A DNA stretch of 64,000 bases from Glandiceps talaboti (lineage: Eukaryota > Hemichordata > Enteropneusta > Spengelidae): assembly GCF_964340395.1 (NCBI RefSeq), contig NC_135570.1, positions 4,572,322-4,636,321 on the forward strand, in the 5' to 3' direction. The notes under the pieces were generated by a model. The model was not told where the DNA came from and searched no databases. It worked only from the letters and a program-made list of their open reading frames with translations. Shown here piece after piece: positions 12,951 to 50,775 of this stretch (position 1 is its first letter; the number at the start of each line of letters is the position of its first letter). Position numbers and translations under genes: made by a program.

Positions 12951-13553
12951 ACCTTAAAAATAAATATTGGGGGGGGGGGGATAAAAAGTTATTTTAATTA
13001 CTTGGCACCGAGACTTCAGAGTAAATGGTTTTAAAGCAGAAAATAAATTCTATATAATGTGCAACACGAACCCTCGTACGGTATCTTTTGTAGAACTGAA
13101 CACGCGGAATTGAAATGGGGGTTTGAAATGTTAAGCGTTAAGCCAGTCCCGGCCCCGAGCTATTGGTCGTGAGATTAACTAACAGTACAATACATGAAGT
13201 TTCCAAAGTCATTTTGAAATGCAAAATAGAGCCCAGATGTTCTCATACACCCATTAATAGTACATACATGTAAGGGTACGAGTATACACGTCAAATGTCT
13301 TGCACGACTGTGTGACAAAGTGACAATGTGATTAATAACTTCCCTAATTGAAATTTAATATACTTTTCTGTCAACTACTTTGCGGTCATTGGGGTAATAT
13401 AATTCGAAGAGTGATTACCCGTTTATTAACCTACAGGGAAGTCATCAAGAAAGAAATACCAAAGTTGCTAGGAAATGAAAATTACCTGTTAGTCTAACAG
13501 TTTTCGAAAACTTTGCGATGAGTAAATCTTCTTTAAATGAAATTAAGAGAAAG

Positions 13554-13560
13554 TATAAAA
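13554..13560 (+). promoter_or_regulatory. Putative TATA box of IL-17 gene B
   Basis: TATAAAA 120 bp upstream of the gene B ATG (13674), mirror-conserved with gene A. TTGACCAATAAC at about 13610 supplies a CCAAT-like element. Confidence 0.5.
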
Positions 13561-13673
13561 CGGGGTACAGGTGTAACGAATAATTCAAACCAGATCTCAG
13601 CAGCACTGTTGACCAATAACAATTCAGCTTCAAGTCACTCCGATCACTGGTCACTTTGATACCTTTACAGAAG

Positions 13674-15231
13674 ATGTTGAAGATAGAAAACATTTGGAGA
13701 AACGTTTTGGTGAGTTGAAATACAATTATGCCGTTCTCTTTCAAGTTCTTTAAGTTCCCAGAAATTAATTTGAAAATAATCATCCTACATTTCAAATCTA
13801 GTATTGGTTTTAAAAGATGATTAATTGTGGCTTACGTTCACAAATACAAACAATAAAATGAGATTCTGGTTTATTTGGCTATACTTCAAACATGATAATA
13901 ATTAGTAGTTCGAGAAAGGCAATTAATCATACCAAATATTGTGATTATTTGGATTCAAAGCTAGCGTAATCCGTGAAACAAATTTTACCATGTGTGAAAG
14001 AAATACATCCCATTCCGAGTTAGTGTTTTAAAAAAACAACACAAAAAACCCCAGATTTCTTTTGATGGTAAATGCTACATATAAAACTTTTTAAGACCGT
14101 AAGTCTTTTAGAGTTAACCTAGAAGAACGACTGGTTATGCTTAGCAACGGTTTCGCTTCTTCGATCTCGGTCCTCCACTAGTTTTTTTGGCAAACCCTGT
14201 AAGAAAATAAAAAGTAAAACAAAAAAAATGTTCAGTGACACAAAATAAAATATGAAAAAGAATAAAAAGTACTGTAAATAAAAACAAAGCTACAATTATT
14301 GCAGCTAGGTTATGCCATAACTTAACAGAGAACCCCCCCCCCCCAAGTTATATAAACCATCAAGTCTTGTGATAAGCTTTAGATACTATAATAGAAACTC
14401 AATGTTAGCTGAAAACAGGTGGAACAGAGAACTAACATCCTTCCTTACCTGATCAACAGTGTAATGTTTCACCTATACAAAAGTCTAGTATTGATTTTGT
14501 AATGAATTTCTTGAACCGTGAGCGATTACTGCCATCACTGTTTTGAAATCATTAAGTGCTATGATTTGCCAACCTGGTACAAACTGAACTCTGTGACACT
14601 CGTTCTAAAATTCATGCTGGAACTGAAGTAAAATTCGATACCCTTTGTTTACCGTTATCTCTATAACGTAATATGACGTCATCATGTGGTTACAAGTTTA
14701 TTGAGTTTACCCTCATGATATCCGTATTTTCAGGTTTCTGTATTCTTCTATGTGTTTACCATCGATGTTGGCAGTGCTAATCCAGTGAAAAGACAAGTCT
14801 GTCAAAACCCAAGTGATGATGTTCTACGTTCAATGTTAAGTAGTAACACTCCCAACGTCTTGTCCTTTGCAACCACCGAAGGCGCCTACAGTCGTCCCAA
14901 CCCAACCACTTGTCCAGGAGTCCAATACCCATATGAAATTGGTGCTTCGTATGAAATTCGTTCAACCTGCCCATACTACCACGAGTCACGCACAGACTAC
15001 GACCGTTACCCACCAACAATTGTAGAAACCGAATGCTACGAATGTGATAGGTGCATCGATTCAGCAAGTGGTGGTTTCCATCCCTACTACCGATGTGAAG
15101 TAGTGAGACAAACAATGAAAGTATTACGTAAGACAGGATCCTGTGACGTAAATGGATTTTATGACTATGAAGTTGACGACTACGATATGCAGGTAGCATG
15201 TGTTTGTGCTAGGGAAGCATACAATCTATAA
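13674..15231 (+). CDS. IL-17-like secreted cytokine, gene B
   Basis: Coding exons 13674-13709 and 14734-15231 (donor GTGAGT, acceptor GTATTTTCAG, TAA at 15229-15231). The product is 177 aa with a phase-0 intron. Exon 1 encodes MLKIENIWRNVL; exon 2 continues the hydrophobic signal peptide (VSVFFYVF) and then NPVKR. The motifs match gene A: RYPPTIVETEC, the C113/C116/C119 cluster and the VACVCAR terminus. Only three base differences from gene A were seen in the 498-nt exon 2 (two amino-acid changes, V19 and N152), and exon 1 is identical. It is transcribed away from the palindrome centre and converges on gene C. The start is set by splicing, because exon 2 alone has no ATG in front of the signal peptide. 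Confidence 0.88.
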
Positions 15232-16299
15232 ATTAATCGTTAAACTTTAGGGACCAATATATCGGACATGTGAACTTATTAAGTCTAGACGATGGACCGC
15301 TTTTGAGACTTTGAGAGACTTTGAGAATTTCAAAATGTTCGCTTAAATTTATGAGAAACTTAAAGTTGCGGCATTTTGACTGAAGTTATTTCACTTTATG
15401 CGTACAAGTAGTTTTAAGGACTTAATATTCATGTTTTCATTCCTTCCTCTAGTCTCGCTTAATAGTCTATGGTCACATCAATGAACTGTTTGTAGTGTAT
15501 TGAAAAAACTATTTGTGCCAAAAAGTAATAGAACTTATACTCTTATATACCCAAGTCTGCATCAGTGCTAGTGACACTGTCAATTTGAAGAATGTGATGT
15601 AATCTCACGAGATTTAGCTATGTAAGTTACGTTTTGGTGACGTCACTATCGTGTATGAGTATTGTAACTCAATCGATATTTAAACTTGTAAGAAAAATCG
15701 TAATGACAAAATAATTTATAGAAATATGATTAATTATAACAGATACATTTCAATCAGATTCACAGTTGCCATGGCAGCAAAATGTACAGCATGGATTTCT
15801 CCACGGACAATTAATTATCTTTGCAATGCAAAGTTAAGCCTTCTATCGACAAGGCTATCGTCAGTTTGCATGAACATGTTTTTCTGTGTTGAATTATTTT
15901 TTTTTTTCGTTCTCTCGTGCAAGTTTTGTACTCAATTATATGATCCATTGTGAAAATCCGATTGTATCGATAACAGAAATGAATGGGTAGCGTTGAAGAT
16001 TTAGAAACTATAGTTGCTTGGATACCCATGATACCTCATAATGTTGTTAGTTGACGTATGGGGGGGGGGGTAACGCGTTTTTTTAATTGTCACCTTTGTG
16101 TATAAAATTGGATAGTTGGCGCTTTAATTTAGATTTTGAAAGTAACTGTTAATATAAGCGGCTATAAGAAATTCAATAGACATTTCTTGCGTTCTAATGT
16201 TTTTTATTCAATGTAGGTTTCAAAATAAAACTCACGATACTTAATCTGACACGTTTTGCGTTCGTATTTGAAGATTGTTAATAGTACATGCTACCTTCT

Positions 16300-16907
16300 G
16301 TTATCAAAAACAGAAACACGAGAGCGAGAGAGAGAGAGGGAGAGAGAGATGGAGAGAGCGAGAGAGAGATGGAGAGAGAGATGGAGAAAGCGAGAGAGAG
16401 TAAACGAGAGAGTGAGAAAGCAAGAGCGATAGAGACAGAGACTGAGAAAAACAGAGAAAGAAAGAGGAGAAGGGGAGGGCTTCTAGATGATAAGTTGGTT
16501 AGAGAGTTTGGTTGATGACAGCTAGAATAGATGGAGCGAGGTAGGCTGATAGTGTTGAGGAATTGAATGCATGGCAATGTAGTCTACAACGCGTACGTAC
16601 ACGGTTTCGCAAAGCCTTCCTCCGTTTAAAATTAGAATTCTCTTATTTACATTTTCTGACCATGAATTGCTAATAAGATTTAGTAAGTGATGGGGAGGGG
16701 GGAGAGGGGGGGGGGGTACTTGAAATGATACAACAGTGTCGAAACAAAGAACATCTATCATCTTTGCTTCACCATGCGCGTTACTGTTTACCGGATAACA
16801 CGTGCAAAGTATCCCTCTTCTTGTATATCTCTGAATGTCTGTCTGTCCATCTATCCATTCATCCATACATCTGTCTGTCTATCCACCGGGTACCCCTCCA
16901 TGTCCCC

Positions 16908-16959
<52 letters not shown>

Positions 16960-17047
16960 AGTGTGCCTCTGACTGTCTCTTGACTGTTTAAGCTGTCGGA
17001 CTGTCTGCCTACCTCCCCTCTCTCTCTCTCTCTCTCCCTCTCTCTCC

Positions 17048-17117
<70 letters not shown>

Positions 17118-17120
17118 TGC
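16300..17120. repeat. Microsatellite clusters: (GA)n, (GTCT)n, (CT)n(CA)n
   Basis: GA-rich tract at about 16320-16480, TGTC/GTCT tract at about 16838-16960, CT tract at about 17018-17066, and a pure CA tract at about 17067-17115. A G-rich stretch lies at about 16690-16717. They fill the interval between IL-17 genes B and C; nothing coding was seen from 15750 to 18170. Confidence 0.92.
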
Positions 17121-18177
17121 AATACGAACACAAAGCCATTTGAAATTTTAGTAGTCATATTTTAATGTATTTAAAACAAGTGATTTGACAGAGTTATACC
17201 AGTAGACGTGTTTATATAAACTGGTATATATATGTAGAACTGTTTGGTTCATTTGAAATACGTGTGTGTTAGTTAATATATCTGAAAATGTATTACATAG
17301 TAAGTAAGGTAAACTAGTCACACAGAAAAGTTTTCATTTTTGACAACTTAGGATTGTTAGTCTAAGGTTCAAACGAATACATATCTATTGATACATATTG
17401 CGTCATCATATCCTTCAACCTTAAAACCCCTATAATAATATAAGAATAATAACAACAAACAAACATACAACAATGGTGACACTTAAAACGTGTCATACTC
17501 TTCGACCCATTGTGAAAATCGCCCTCAACGGTGAATAACGATGTCGGTATTTACTATTATGGGATTTTCACAGCGGATCATAAACGTTAGCGCATAACTT
17601 GCACGGGTAAAAGAAACAAATTCTCTGCACGGCAAAGGTAACTTTTCATGGAAAATGTGAATATTGCTACCAGGGATATTTGAAAGTATGTCTACTTTCA
17701 CTGGTATCAACATTTCTCTGTTGCATTCTAACATTTGGTGTAAATATTCGTTCACTATTGGACTTTTTTCACTCTAAATAAGAGAACAAGCTTTTACCAT
17801 TCTGTTAAAATTCGAAGCAAACTTCTTGAAGAAGTCCTTGCTTGTGGGGAACAAGTTGAAGATTCAAGCAGTGTTTGTGCTCATTTGCTTCAAAAGTATG
17901 TTTTGTTGTTATTTTCATTGCACGTGACACAAACTTGAACAGCAAGTAGAAGTCGATGACTTCTACTTTTTGACCGGGAAATAAAAAAAATGCTATTTCT
18001 GTGGTGCATCGTTACAGGGTAAGTTTTCTTAAAAATGGGAATGGCTTAAAGCAAATATTGAAGTATTAAGTTAACTAAAGTACTTCACTAAATTACGATG
18101 TGTTGGATTTCGTCTGTCACGATTGAATGACTCCTATCCATAACTTCTGTTAGTAAAAGCAAGGGATGTCAAATTAG

Positions 18178-19778
18178 CTAAACTCTTTCTCTAGCACAAG
18201 TACATCCCGTAGATACATTGATTCGCTCGACTATGTACTGATAAACTCCGTTGATACATACACCAGTGTTGCGTAGTATGGTGACCTTTGTCATCAACTT
18301 CTCACAGCTCCAGAGGGGATGAAAATCTTCATTTCTCGCCATATCCGTGATACAGTTGGGACAACTGTAACACTCAGCTTCGACCATAGTTGGTGGGTAT
18401 CGTTCGGGATCCGTGTTTTCAACTCTGTAAAACGGACATGTAGATCTCAGCTCTACCGGTGCTCCCTGGTTGTATTGCAGTGGACATGACGTCGATGCAG
18501 GTAGACTGAAGGCACCAGGGGTCGTGGCAAATGACAAGGCGTTCGGCGTGAAATGGGTCAACATGGTGTTCAGGTCATCTTCGCTCGGGTGGCTACAAGC
18601 ATCCCTTTTTACAGGATTACCATGACTACCACATATTAACAACACATAAACGGTGAAAGCAACCTAGATTACAAACAAGAACATAGGCACCAATTATACA
18701 TTGTGAATATCAGTACAAAATATGACAAAGGTTAAAGGTTAAAGTTACCATTTTCACAGACAATAGAAGACATTGATCATTCTATCAAAGATCTATGGCT
18801 CTAGGAAATCAATAAATGTCATATTATTTTCGAGCATATTAAATAAAGCAACAAAAAAGGGTTTTGTTTCCGATAACATGACTTTAACATAGCATTTTTT
18901 TAATTTCTTCGACCCAAAGACAAGATACTCGTTGCCTTGGTCACAATACTGCCATAACAGTTGATGAGGTGTAAATGAAGACAATTCTATGATTCAGAAG
19001 TAGACAAACACAATATACAGACTGTACTGTTATAGGCTGAAATGACATCCTTTGTCTCTGGAATGTTTTTTTTTAAAAAGATTCTTTGACAAGAAAATCT
19101 ACAGTAAAAATCGAAATAGAAGTAAATTCTCTTATCTTGTATGTTTATAGTCGGCGGCTTAAACTAGAGTCAGTCGAGTTATTGGAAACATAATTATTTT
19201 TTTTATTTGGCCTAATGCTAACAGTAAAGAAGATATTTAATAATGTTCCAATTCAACGACGTAGTCAGATCTCAAGATATACCCCACTTACAAAATATGT
19301 AATTGTCTGCTCAATGTTTTGATTTTGACTCAAATTCATATACATAATCGCAAACCAGTATCCTCATTCCAGAAGCTCTAAACATACACGTGTACGCTTA
19401 TTGTGGCAGCAGCGAAAAACTTGTAAAAGTTGTAAGAATTGTTAAATTGCCGAATCATTTTACATCATTCTCCGAAATGTACTTTTACTCACCAGATCGT
19501 TTTTGAATTATCTTTGCTTTAAAAAGTTAACATCAAAGAACAAAATAAAAAAAAGTCGACTTGTACTAAACTCAAACTCAAGTTCTTGGTTTTCAGTTAT
19601 ATCCAACCCTAGTAGAAATGGCTTTTGGCAGACTTTCCTTTTTAAGTTGCCGACATTGTTTAAAATGTAATGATTATGACTATCAAGTTTAAATTTCTGA
19701 AAAAACAATCTATCTGAGTTTTCACGGAATATTTGAAAAACTCACCATGCTAATTCCTTCGAAGAATCTTCCAAACAT
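18178..19778 (-). CDS. IL-17-like secreted cytokine, gene C (diverged paralogue)
   Basis: Minus-strand exons 19778-19746 (33 nt, MFGRFFEGISM, donor GTGAG) and 18663-18178 (acceptor AATCTAG, TAG at 18180-18178). The product is 172 aa and the intron is 1082 bp, phase 0, at the same signal-peptide position as in genes A and B. The signal peptide runs through VAFTVYVLLICGSHG, then NPVKRDAC. Shared IL-17 features are LSFATTPGAF, LRSTCPFYR, RYPPTMVEAECYSCPNC and the terminal STGCTCARERV. The sequence is clearly homologous to A and B but much more diverged, so this duplication is older than the palindrome. An NVS N-glycosylation sequon lies just before the terminal CxC. Confidence 0.88.
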
Positions 19779-20529
19779 CTTGAAGCAGTATCAGATCCAA
19801 TGTTTCAAACTGAATATACAGTGAATTGTGGAACTTGTTGTCACTTCTTCGCTCTTCAAACTTGACTTGTCGAGATCTTGAGAGTTTTTGGTTTGTACCA
19901 TGAAAGTTTCTCCTATTTAACATCTTCGAATTTCTAAATATATCTCATTTGGTAAGCTAAAATTAAACGGGACTAGAATATTTGTTTACAAAACACAAAA
20001 TATGGATGTAAATTTGGGACTCCCCCTTCTCTTTTGAGACATTCTCACCTCATAGTTTCTTAATTTAGTTTGTGTAGAATCGGAATGACCTTTATATTTT
20101 GATTTTCACTTTGCTAAGCAACTAACAATAGTAGAAAACAATACAACTTTCTTGTGTCGGTCATGACAACTGAGATACGTGAATCGTGCGTGTCTACGCA
20201 TCTGACGTCATCAATTGTTAAGGTCGGTGTCTAGCCTTTCAAACACCTCCACAAAGGAACTTCCGTTTCGCGTCGTGCTTCTTCGTCAGCAACAGATATG
20301 TTTTCGGTTTGTCTTTGTAACAACAAACCATAAGGCACAGGCGATGGAAGGGAGACACCCTATCATTGCCTGAGGTGGGCCAAAAAAATGTACGCACCCA
20401 CAGGAAAAGATACATGTAACTTGGTCATTTGTATCGGGTTGAACGGCATTCAACTGTTACGGAAGTTTCACTCCACGCTAGAAACAATTGTACAAGTTAA
20501 ACGTGGACTTCTCTGCAAGAGTTTAAAAC

Positions 20530-20672
20530 ATGGAAGTATCGTGGGGACACTTCCACGCGTGGTTTAAAACATTTACTGTATCGGCAGCCTATACGCACTT
20601 GTACATTATTTTGTTTCTGGTCAATATAGCCCGCGTTCGTGACACTGAGCCATATCACCCCTGCAACATAAG
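20530..20672 (+). CDS. Possible orphan first coding exon with signal peptide
   Basis: ATG at 20530 opens 47 codons ending at a GTAATA donor (phase 2), with a TAG just inside the intron. The protein has a basic/aromatic start, a hydrophobic core (LYIILFLVNIA), then RVRDTEPYHPCN, like a signal peptide and the start of a Cys-containing ectodomain. The surrounding 20220-20680 is richer in CpG than its neighbourhood. No matching downstream exon was found before the FYVE-ARM gene, so it could be chance. Confidence 0.3.
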
Positions 20673-20679
20673 GTAATAG

Positions 20680-23600
20680 TGCGGTGTATTTTGTTTTAAT
20701 ATGTATGTATACCTTTGAATGTTCTCGGTATAAAGTAATTCACTGCATGATACACAGTACTTTGTTCGTTCACCCGTGTTATTACTGCATGTGTTAGTCG
20801 AAGGCCGCCACGATGTGAACTAGGCTAAATAGACCCTCAGACCACTTTTTAGTGGTCTAGACCCTACACGAAAGCGGACACTGGTTCAGATAATACAAGT
20901 CGATGACTTGTCATGTATGCTACTTCCTTCTGTATACATTCAATATTGTGATCTGAGCTATGGGTTATAACAAAGGAAACTCGGAAGTTATAGACTTCTA
21001 CTATACGTACCCTCTGAATGTACAGCACATCGTTTCCGGATCATCTCCAGGCATTACAATGGTCATATAAAAACAGTTATACGCCCAAAACGTCAGGTAC
21101 TTTAATTATGTTTATAAGTTTGTTGGATCCCAGACATTTTATCTCAACTCCTAGTATCCTTTTACCCCCCCCCCCCTTCCCGCCCCGGTTAATACAGGTG
21201 TTAATAAAGAATACAAGCGAATCAATCTTGTATCCGACGATATTTTTTCTCCATAGTGTAGAGTTTTGATTTAACTTATAAGCTCACACATTCACTCTGA
21301 AATCGTCATGACTCTGAATTGTGCATTTCTAGATCTATGGCCTGCCTAATTCAAATCCAATGTAATGGAGTGTTAATTTTAATTTACAGAGTGGCTCACG
21401 GGATGTATGAGGGTGGGGGCGTAGGGTAATGGATTTTCCTCAAGAAAATTTAGGGACTCCCAAAAAATATCATGCTTTATGAGTCGGGGAGTGGGGGCGC
21501 ACATGGACAAAAGTAACTAAAATTACTTGTAACGAAAGTGACTACCCACTCTTTCACTTCTCAATAACTCCTGACCTTTAGTACATAGTTTCACTATGTC
21601 TATCACTGATTATAATAAGTTCCATCAAAGTGTTCACTGTCTGCTCGAGTCAACTTTAAGTGGTTGATGGTGAATTGCATGTTGTCTAAATTGCAAATGG
21701 AAAACATGAACTACTTTCGGGGATACAATTTTGTCACTAAGTATCGGTGTCAATGACTTTCGTAAAGAGTGATACTGTAAAAATCAACGTGAAAAATCAT
21801 TAGACCAAATCTGTGTTTGTATCTCAATACTTGCAAAAAGCTAACCAAATGTTTAAAATGGTTGGTATTTAGTACGTACAAACATGTTACACATTTATTA
21901 ATCGTTTGCCTTTTACATGTATATATTAATACATGTAATTTCCAAGCACAGTGAAGGTGATTTAAGCGATACAAAACTTCGGCTACGTAAAACATAAGCT
22001 GAAGTGGACGCCTAGCAATGTATTAGTCGTGTCACAACGTGGTATTTATGACCACCAAACGACACATACTGTCACAGACAGTATTAAACGCCAAACGGAT
22101 ATCTCAACTAAAACTGTGTCACATGTACTATGTATTTACATTTGCATGATTAATGTTCGTCTCTGAGCAAATCGTAAGACGCCAAACGGATATCTAAATA
22201 TTAAGACCATAGTCCCAATCACAAGCCCCTATATTTTATGTGATGTGATTAATTCCTGGGATTTCGTGCTTCCGTACTAACGACTATTTCGTGCTTTTAT
22301 TACGTTTCTCACGTTCGTCCAGTACTTCAAGTATGTATGAGTCAGTGGGGCCGGGACCAATTTGCGTAGATAAAGGATCCGGATTTCATCACCTTTAATG
22401 TTAGAAATGTTTAATTTGTACCGTAAGAGTTTACTTGATTACTTGTCTTTATACACGTCAACATAATGTTCGTGACGTACATATTTTCGTGACGTACATA
22501 GGCAGACTAACACATTCTCGCAAACCAACAGAGCTGTTATTTCTTCCGCGACTCTATGAAATAACGTCCAAGATATTGACAGTGCGTCTTGGACGGTGTC
22601 GTAAAAGAGGCTGTGGTTTACGATGATATCGATGGACTATAACAGCGCATTTATCGAATACACAAGTTCTACATTTTATATTTTTTACAAACTACAACCC
22701 TTCAAGACCAACTCATTACTTCGCTGCGAAGTGGTGGCTTATACGATGCATAACACGTTGTATCGTACGGTATAAGTAACAACTGGTCAGTTTCTTTGGT
22801 TTGGAGTGGGGATGGGTTCGACGATTTACTTTTTGTTGTACAAAAAAATGTCTCCCCTGAAATACTGAAGAGACTAGAACAATTGAATTCTTTTATAAAC
22901 TATATATGAAGATTACCGTTATAAAACCTTCAAGTTCACTTTTGGCCCAAAGTGTAAGATAAGTGAAGCACTGATTGTGAAACAGCCAAACATGTACATG
23001 GTATGTTCGTTAAGTGTTGTAGCCAGGTAATACATGTATATGTAAAATGTTATGTATAATTATGTTTGAGCTCTTACATGAAGTAAGTAAAAAAATTATG
23101 AAAGAAACAGAGACAAGCAACTCCATTCGACATCTTTACCCCTCTTTACCCCCCAATCTTCCAAGCCCCCGGGATATCAAATGGTTCACCCCTAACGTTT
23201 CGCTATGGGGTACTTTAATATCATGCATGCAATGAGAGTTTGCTGCCCTGTAAAGTTGCCAGTAGCAATAACTCTTAAAGTACACTAACACGATCTCTGT
23301 CTCTGTTGTCGGACAGTTTTGTTATTCAACGATTACCATTTTAAAACGGTGAAAAAATCCGAGACAGTGAGTGCATATAACCTACAGTTCCCACCAACTT
23401 CTGCAACATATATACATTGCAATACAAGTATCGTAATGACATGTGGTATTCAAATTCCCAAATTCTCACTGAAAATGAATGTTTGTCCTTTGAAAGTACG
23501 CAACTCCACTGAATATAGTTGAAGCTGTACATGTGGGGACGATTGTCCCATGGTTTAACCTGATATCTCCTTGGGTTCGAAACGTTGGGCTCAATAAAAC

Positions 23601-23954
23601 ACTTGTGAGCTAATATTCTACCCCAGGCTGATACTATTATATATTAGGATGATCATAATACAAAATGGCATTATTAGGTATTATACGAACTTATCCAAAA
23701 AATACCGTCGCCGGTGATTGCTCCAGAAAATAGTATTATAGTATAGTTATTATTTTGTATTATGATCATCCTAGAATAGAATATTATCATCCTAGAATAG
23801 AATATTATCATCCTAGAATAGAATATTATCATCCTAGAATATATATTATCATCCCAGAATAGAATATTAGCTCACAGGTGACTGTGTCGCCAAGTTTTTT
23901 ATTCAAACACCTCCTTAGAAACGACTCAGTTTACCTATCTTTGTTTGTCATTTC

Positions 23955-23989
<35 letters not shown>

Positions 23990-24660
23990 CACTCGTAAGC
24001 GATGGCAACGATAACAACGAAAACAGAAACCCAAACAACCTCGACATTGTGGTTGTCTAGGGGTATAAACAAACCGTCAAAGGTATGCAGCATAGCGACC
24101 CTTACATTGATCAGTTTTGTATATAAATAGTCTCGTACAAATAAATGAAAGATTTATATGGATCTAAGATCTAGGTCATGATATGAAATCACACTATTTA
24201 CCTACTTGACAAAACGATGTAGCTAGTTTCAAGTAGCCAGTAAAATAGCTATGTAACCCTCCTTTGTTCCATTTTCTAAAATATGGACCTCCCCTTAGAA
24301 CCGATTTCTAAAAAGTGACCCCCTTGAATTCCCAGCTCCCTGAAGGCTAGGCTCCCTAAACTTAGAATGACGAGAAATAAAACTTTTAAGAGGCTTAGAC
24401 ATGTTACTTGCATTTCATGATCACGACAAATTGTTCCCAGTAAGTCCCAGCTCAAGGAAGATACTTACTCATTAATCACGGAAATAATTTGGCTATATCA
24501 CGAATAAGGGGGAAATAAAAAAATGCCGATCACGAATAATGAGAACGCCCCCCCCCCTCCCCCGGGTCCCCTTCCCATTTTAATACTTTCACGGCTTCTC
24601 TCCCCGCTTATCCTTTGTTCTCTTTCATGCCTAGCGCCCCCACACAACAGCATAAAACTT
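20680..24660. other. Interval before the FYVE-ARM gene; no confident gene
   Basis: It holds a C tract at about 21165-21177, an inverted-repeat and 21-bp tandem-repeat cluster at 23646-23872, a (GTA)n tract at about 23955-23988, and a C-rich stretch at 24548-24562. Short open frames show no recognisable domain or matched splice pairs. Confidence 0.5.
23646..23872. repeat. Inverted repeat followed by 21-bp tandem repeats
   Basis: 21-bp perfect inverted arms at 23646-23666 and 23752-23772 (core GATGATCATAATACAAAAT) enclose an 85-bp spacer. About five copies of a 21-bp unit containing ATTATCATCCTAGAATAGA follow to about 23872. The tandem unit reuses the end of the arm (ATCATCCTAGAATAG), suggesting it expanded from the element terminus. 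Confidence 0.65.
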
Positions 24661-24680
24661 GCCGACCTTTGACCTTATCG

Positions 24681-24687
24681 TATAAAA
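24681..24687 (+). promoter_or_regulatory. Possible TATA box of the FYVE-ARM gene
   Basis: TATAAAA 82 bp upstream of the ATG at 24763. A short ATG frame (24690, nine codons) follows immediately and would only be a uORF if transcription started further upstream. Confidence 0.35.
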
Positions 24688-24762
24688 ACATGGCTCCTAC
24701 TCGACCGAGGAACGCCTACTAGTTTGGAAGAAGTTGCAAAACTTTGTGTACTTTGTCCAAAA

Positions 24763-50330
<25,568 letters not shown>

Positions 50331-50769
50331 AGTATTCAAATTTATTCAAAATATAACCTTTGACCTCCTACCACCAAGATACTGGTTGGAGAGAAATGCA
50401 CAAATGAGAGATGCCATACTGCAGTACTTTTTTCATTTTTTGAAGGTTTCTAAAACCCAGCTGACAATTTTAAAGAGGGGAATCTTGTAAACTTTACGCA
50501 ATTTTTAAAATTAATTAATGATAATTTTGAAGAAAAAATCAGTTAAAAATCAGACTAACGTGAGATTTTATACAGATATATTTTATAGAAAAATAATCTG
50601 TAAGCCGAAGTCAGTAGTTATACACAAAATTGTAATGTTGTGTCTAGAAATTGTATTCTTATGCTGTAAGGTAGAATGCACCTCAGGGACAAATTTCTTT
50701 GAAAATCTAAGTTCTTCAGTTCACGCCAAAGTTTGCCATATGGAAGTTTGTTCCTTTACCCTTTGGAAC

Positions 50770-50775
50770 AATAAA
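50770..50775 (+). terminator. Candidate polyadenylation signal of the FYVE-ARM gene
   Basis: AATAAA 440 bp after the stop codon at 50330. It is the first canonical hexamer noted after the coding end; the true cleavage site is not shown by sequence alone. Confidence 0.35.

Larger units (their letters stand above)
12950..15745. repeat. Right arm of the IL-17 inverted duplication
   Basis: Mirror image of the left arm. Outer homology ends near 15745, just past a block containing GTGACGTCACTATCG that matches the reverse complement of about 8260. The 3' flank of the gene matches the left copy with roughly ten differences in 270 bp, counted by eye. Confidence 0.9.

Noticed and set aside
10766-13795. 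MFSIFNIFCKG... frames at 10766-10972 (plus) and 13445-13795 (minus)
   Set aside because: They are the antisense of IL-17 exon 1 and its promoter region in each arm. The sense strand gives a phase-correct spliced gene.
8710-15199. 140-aa frames antisense to the IL-17 exons (8710-9132 and 14777-15199)
   Set aside because: Shadow frames of the IL-17 coding exons; the sense strand carries the IL-17 motifs and splice sites.
16278-17114. Arg/Glu- and Ser/Leu-rich frames
   Set aside because: GA, GTCT and CT/CA microsatellites.
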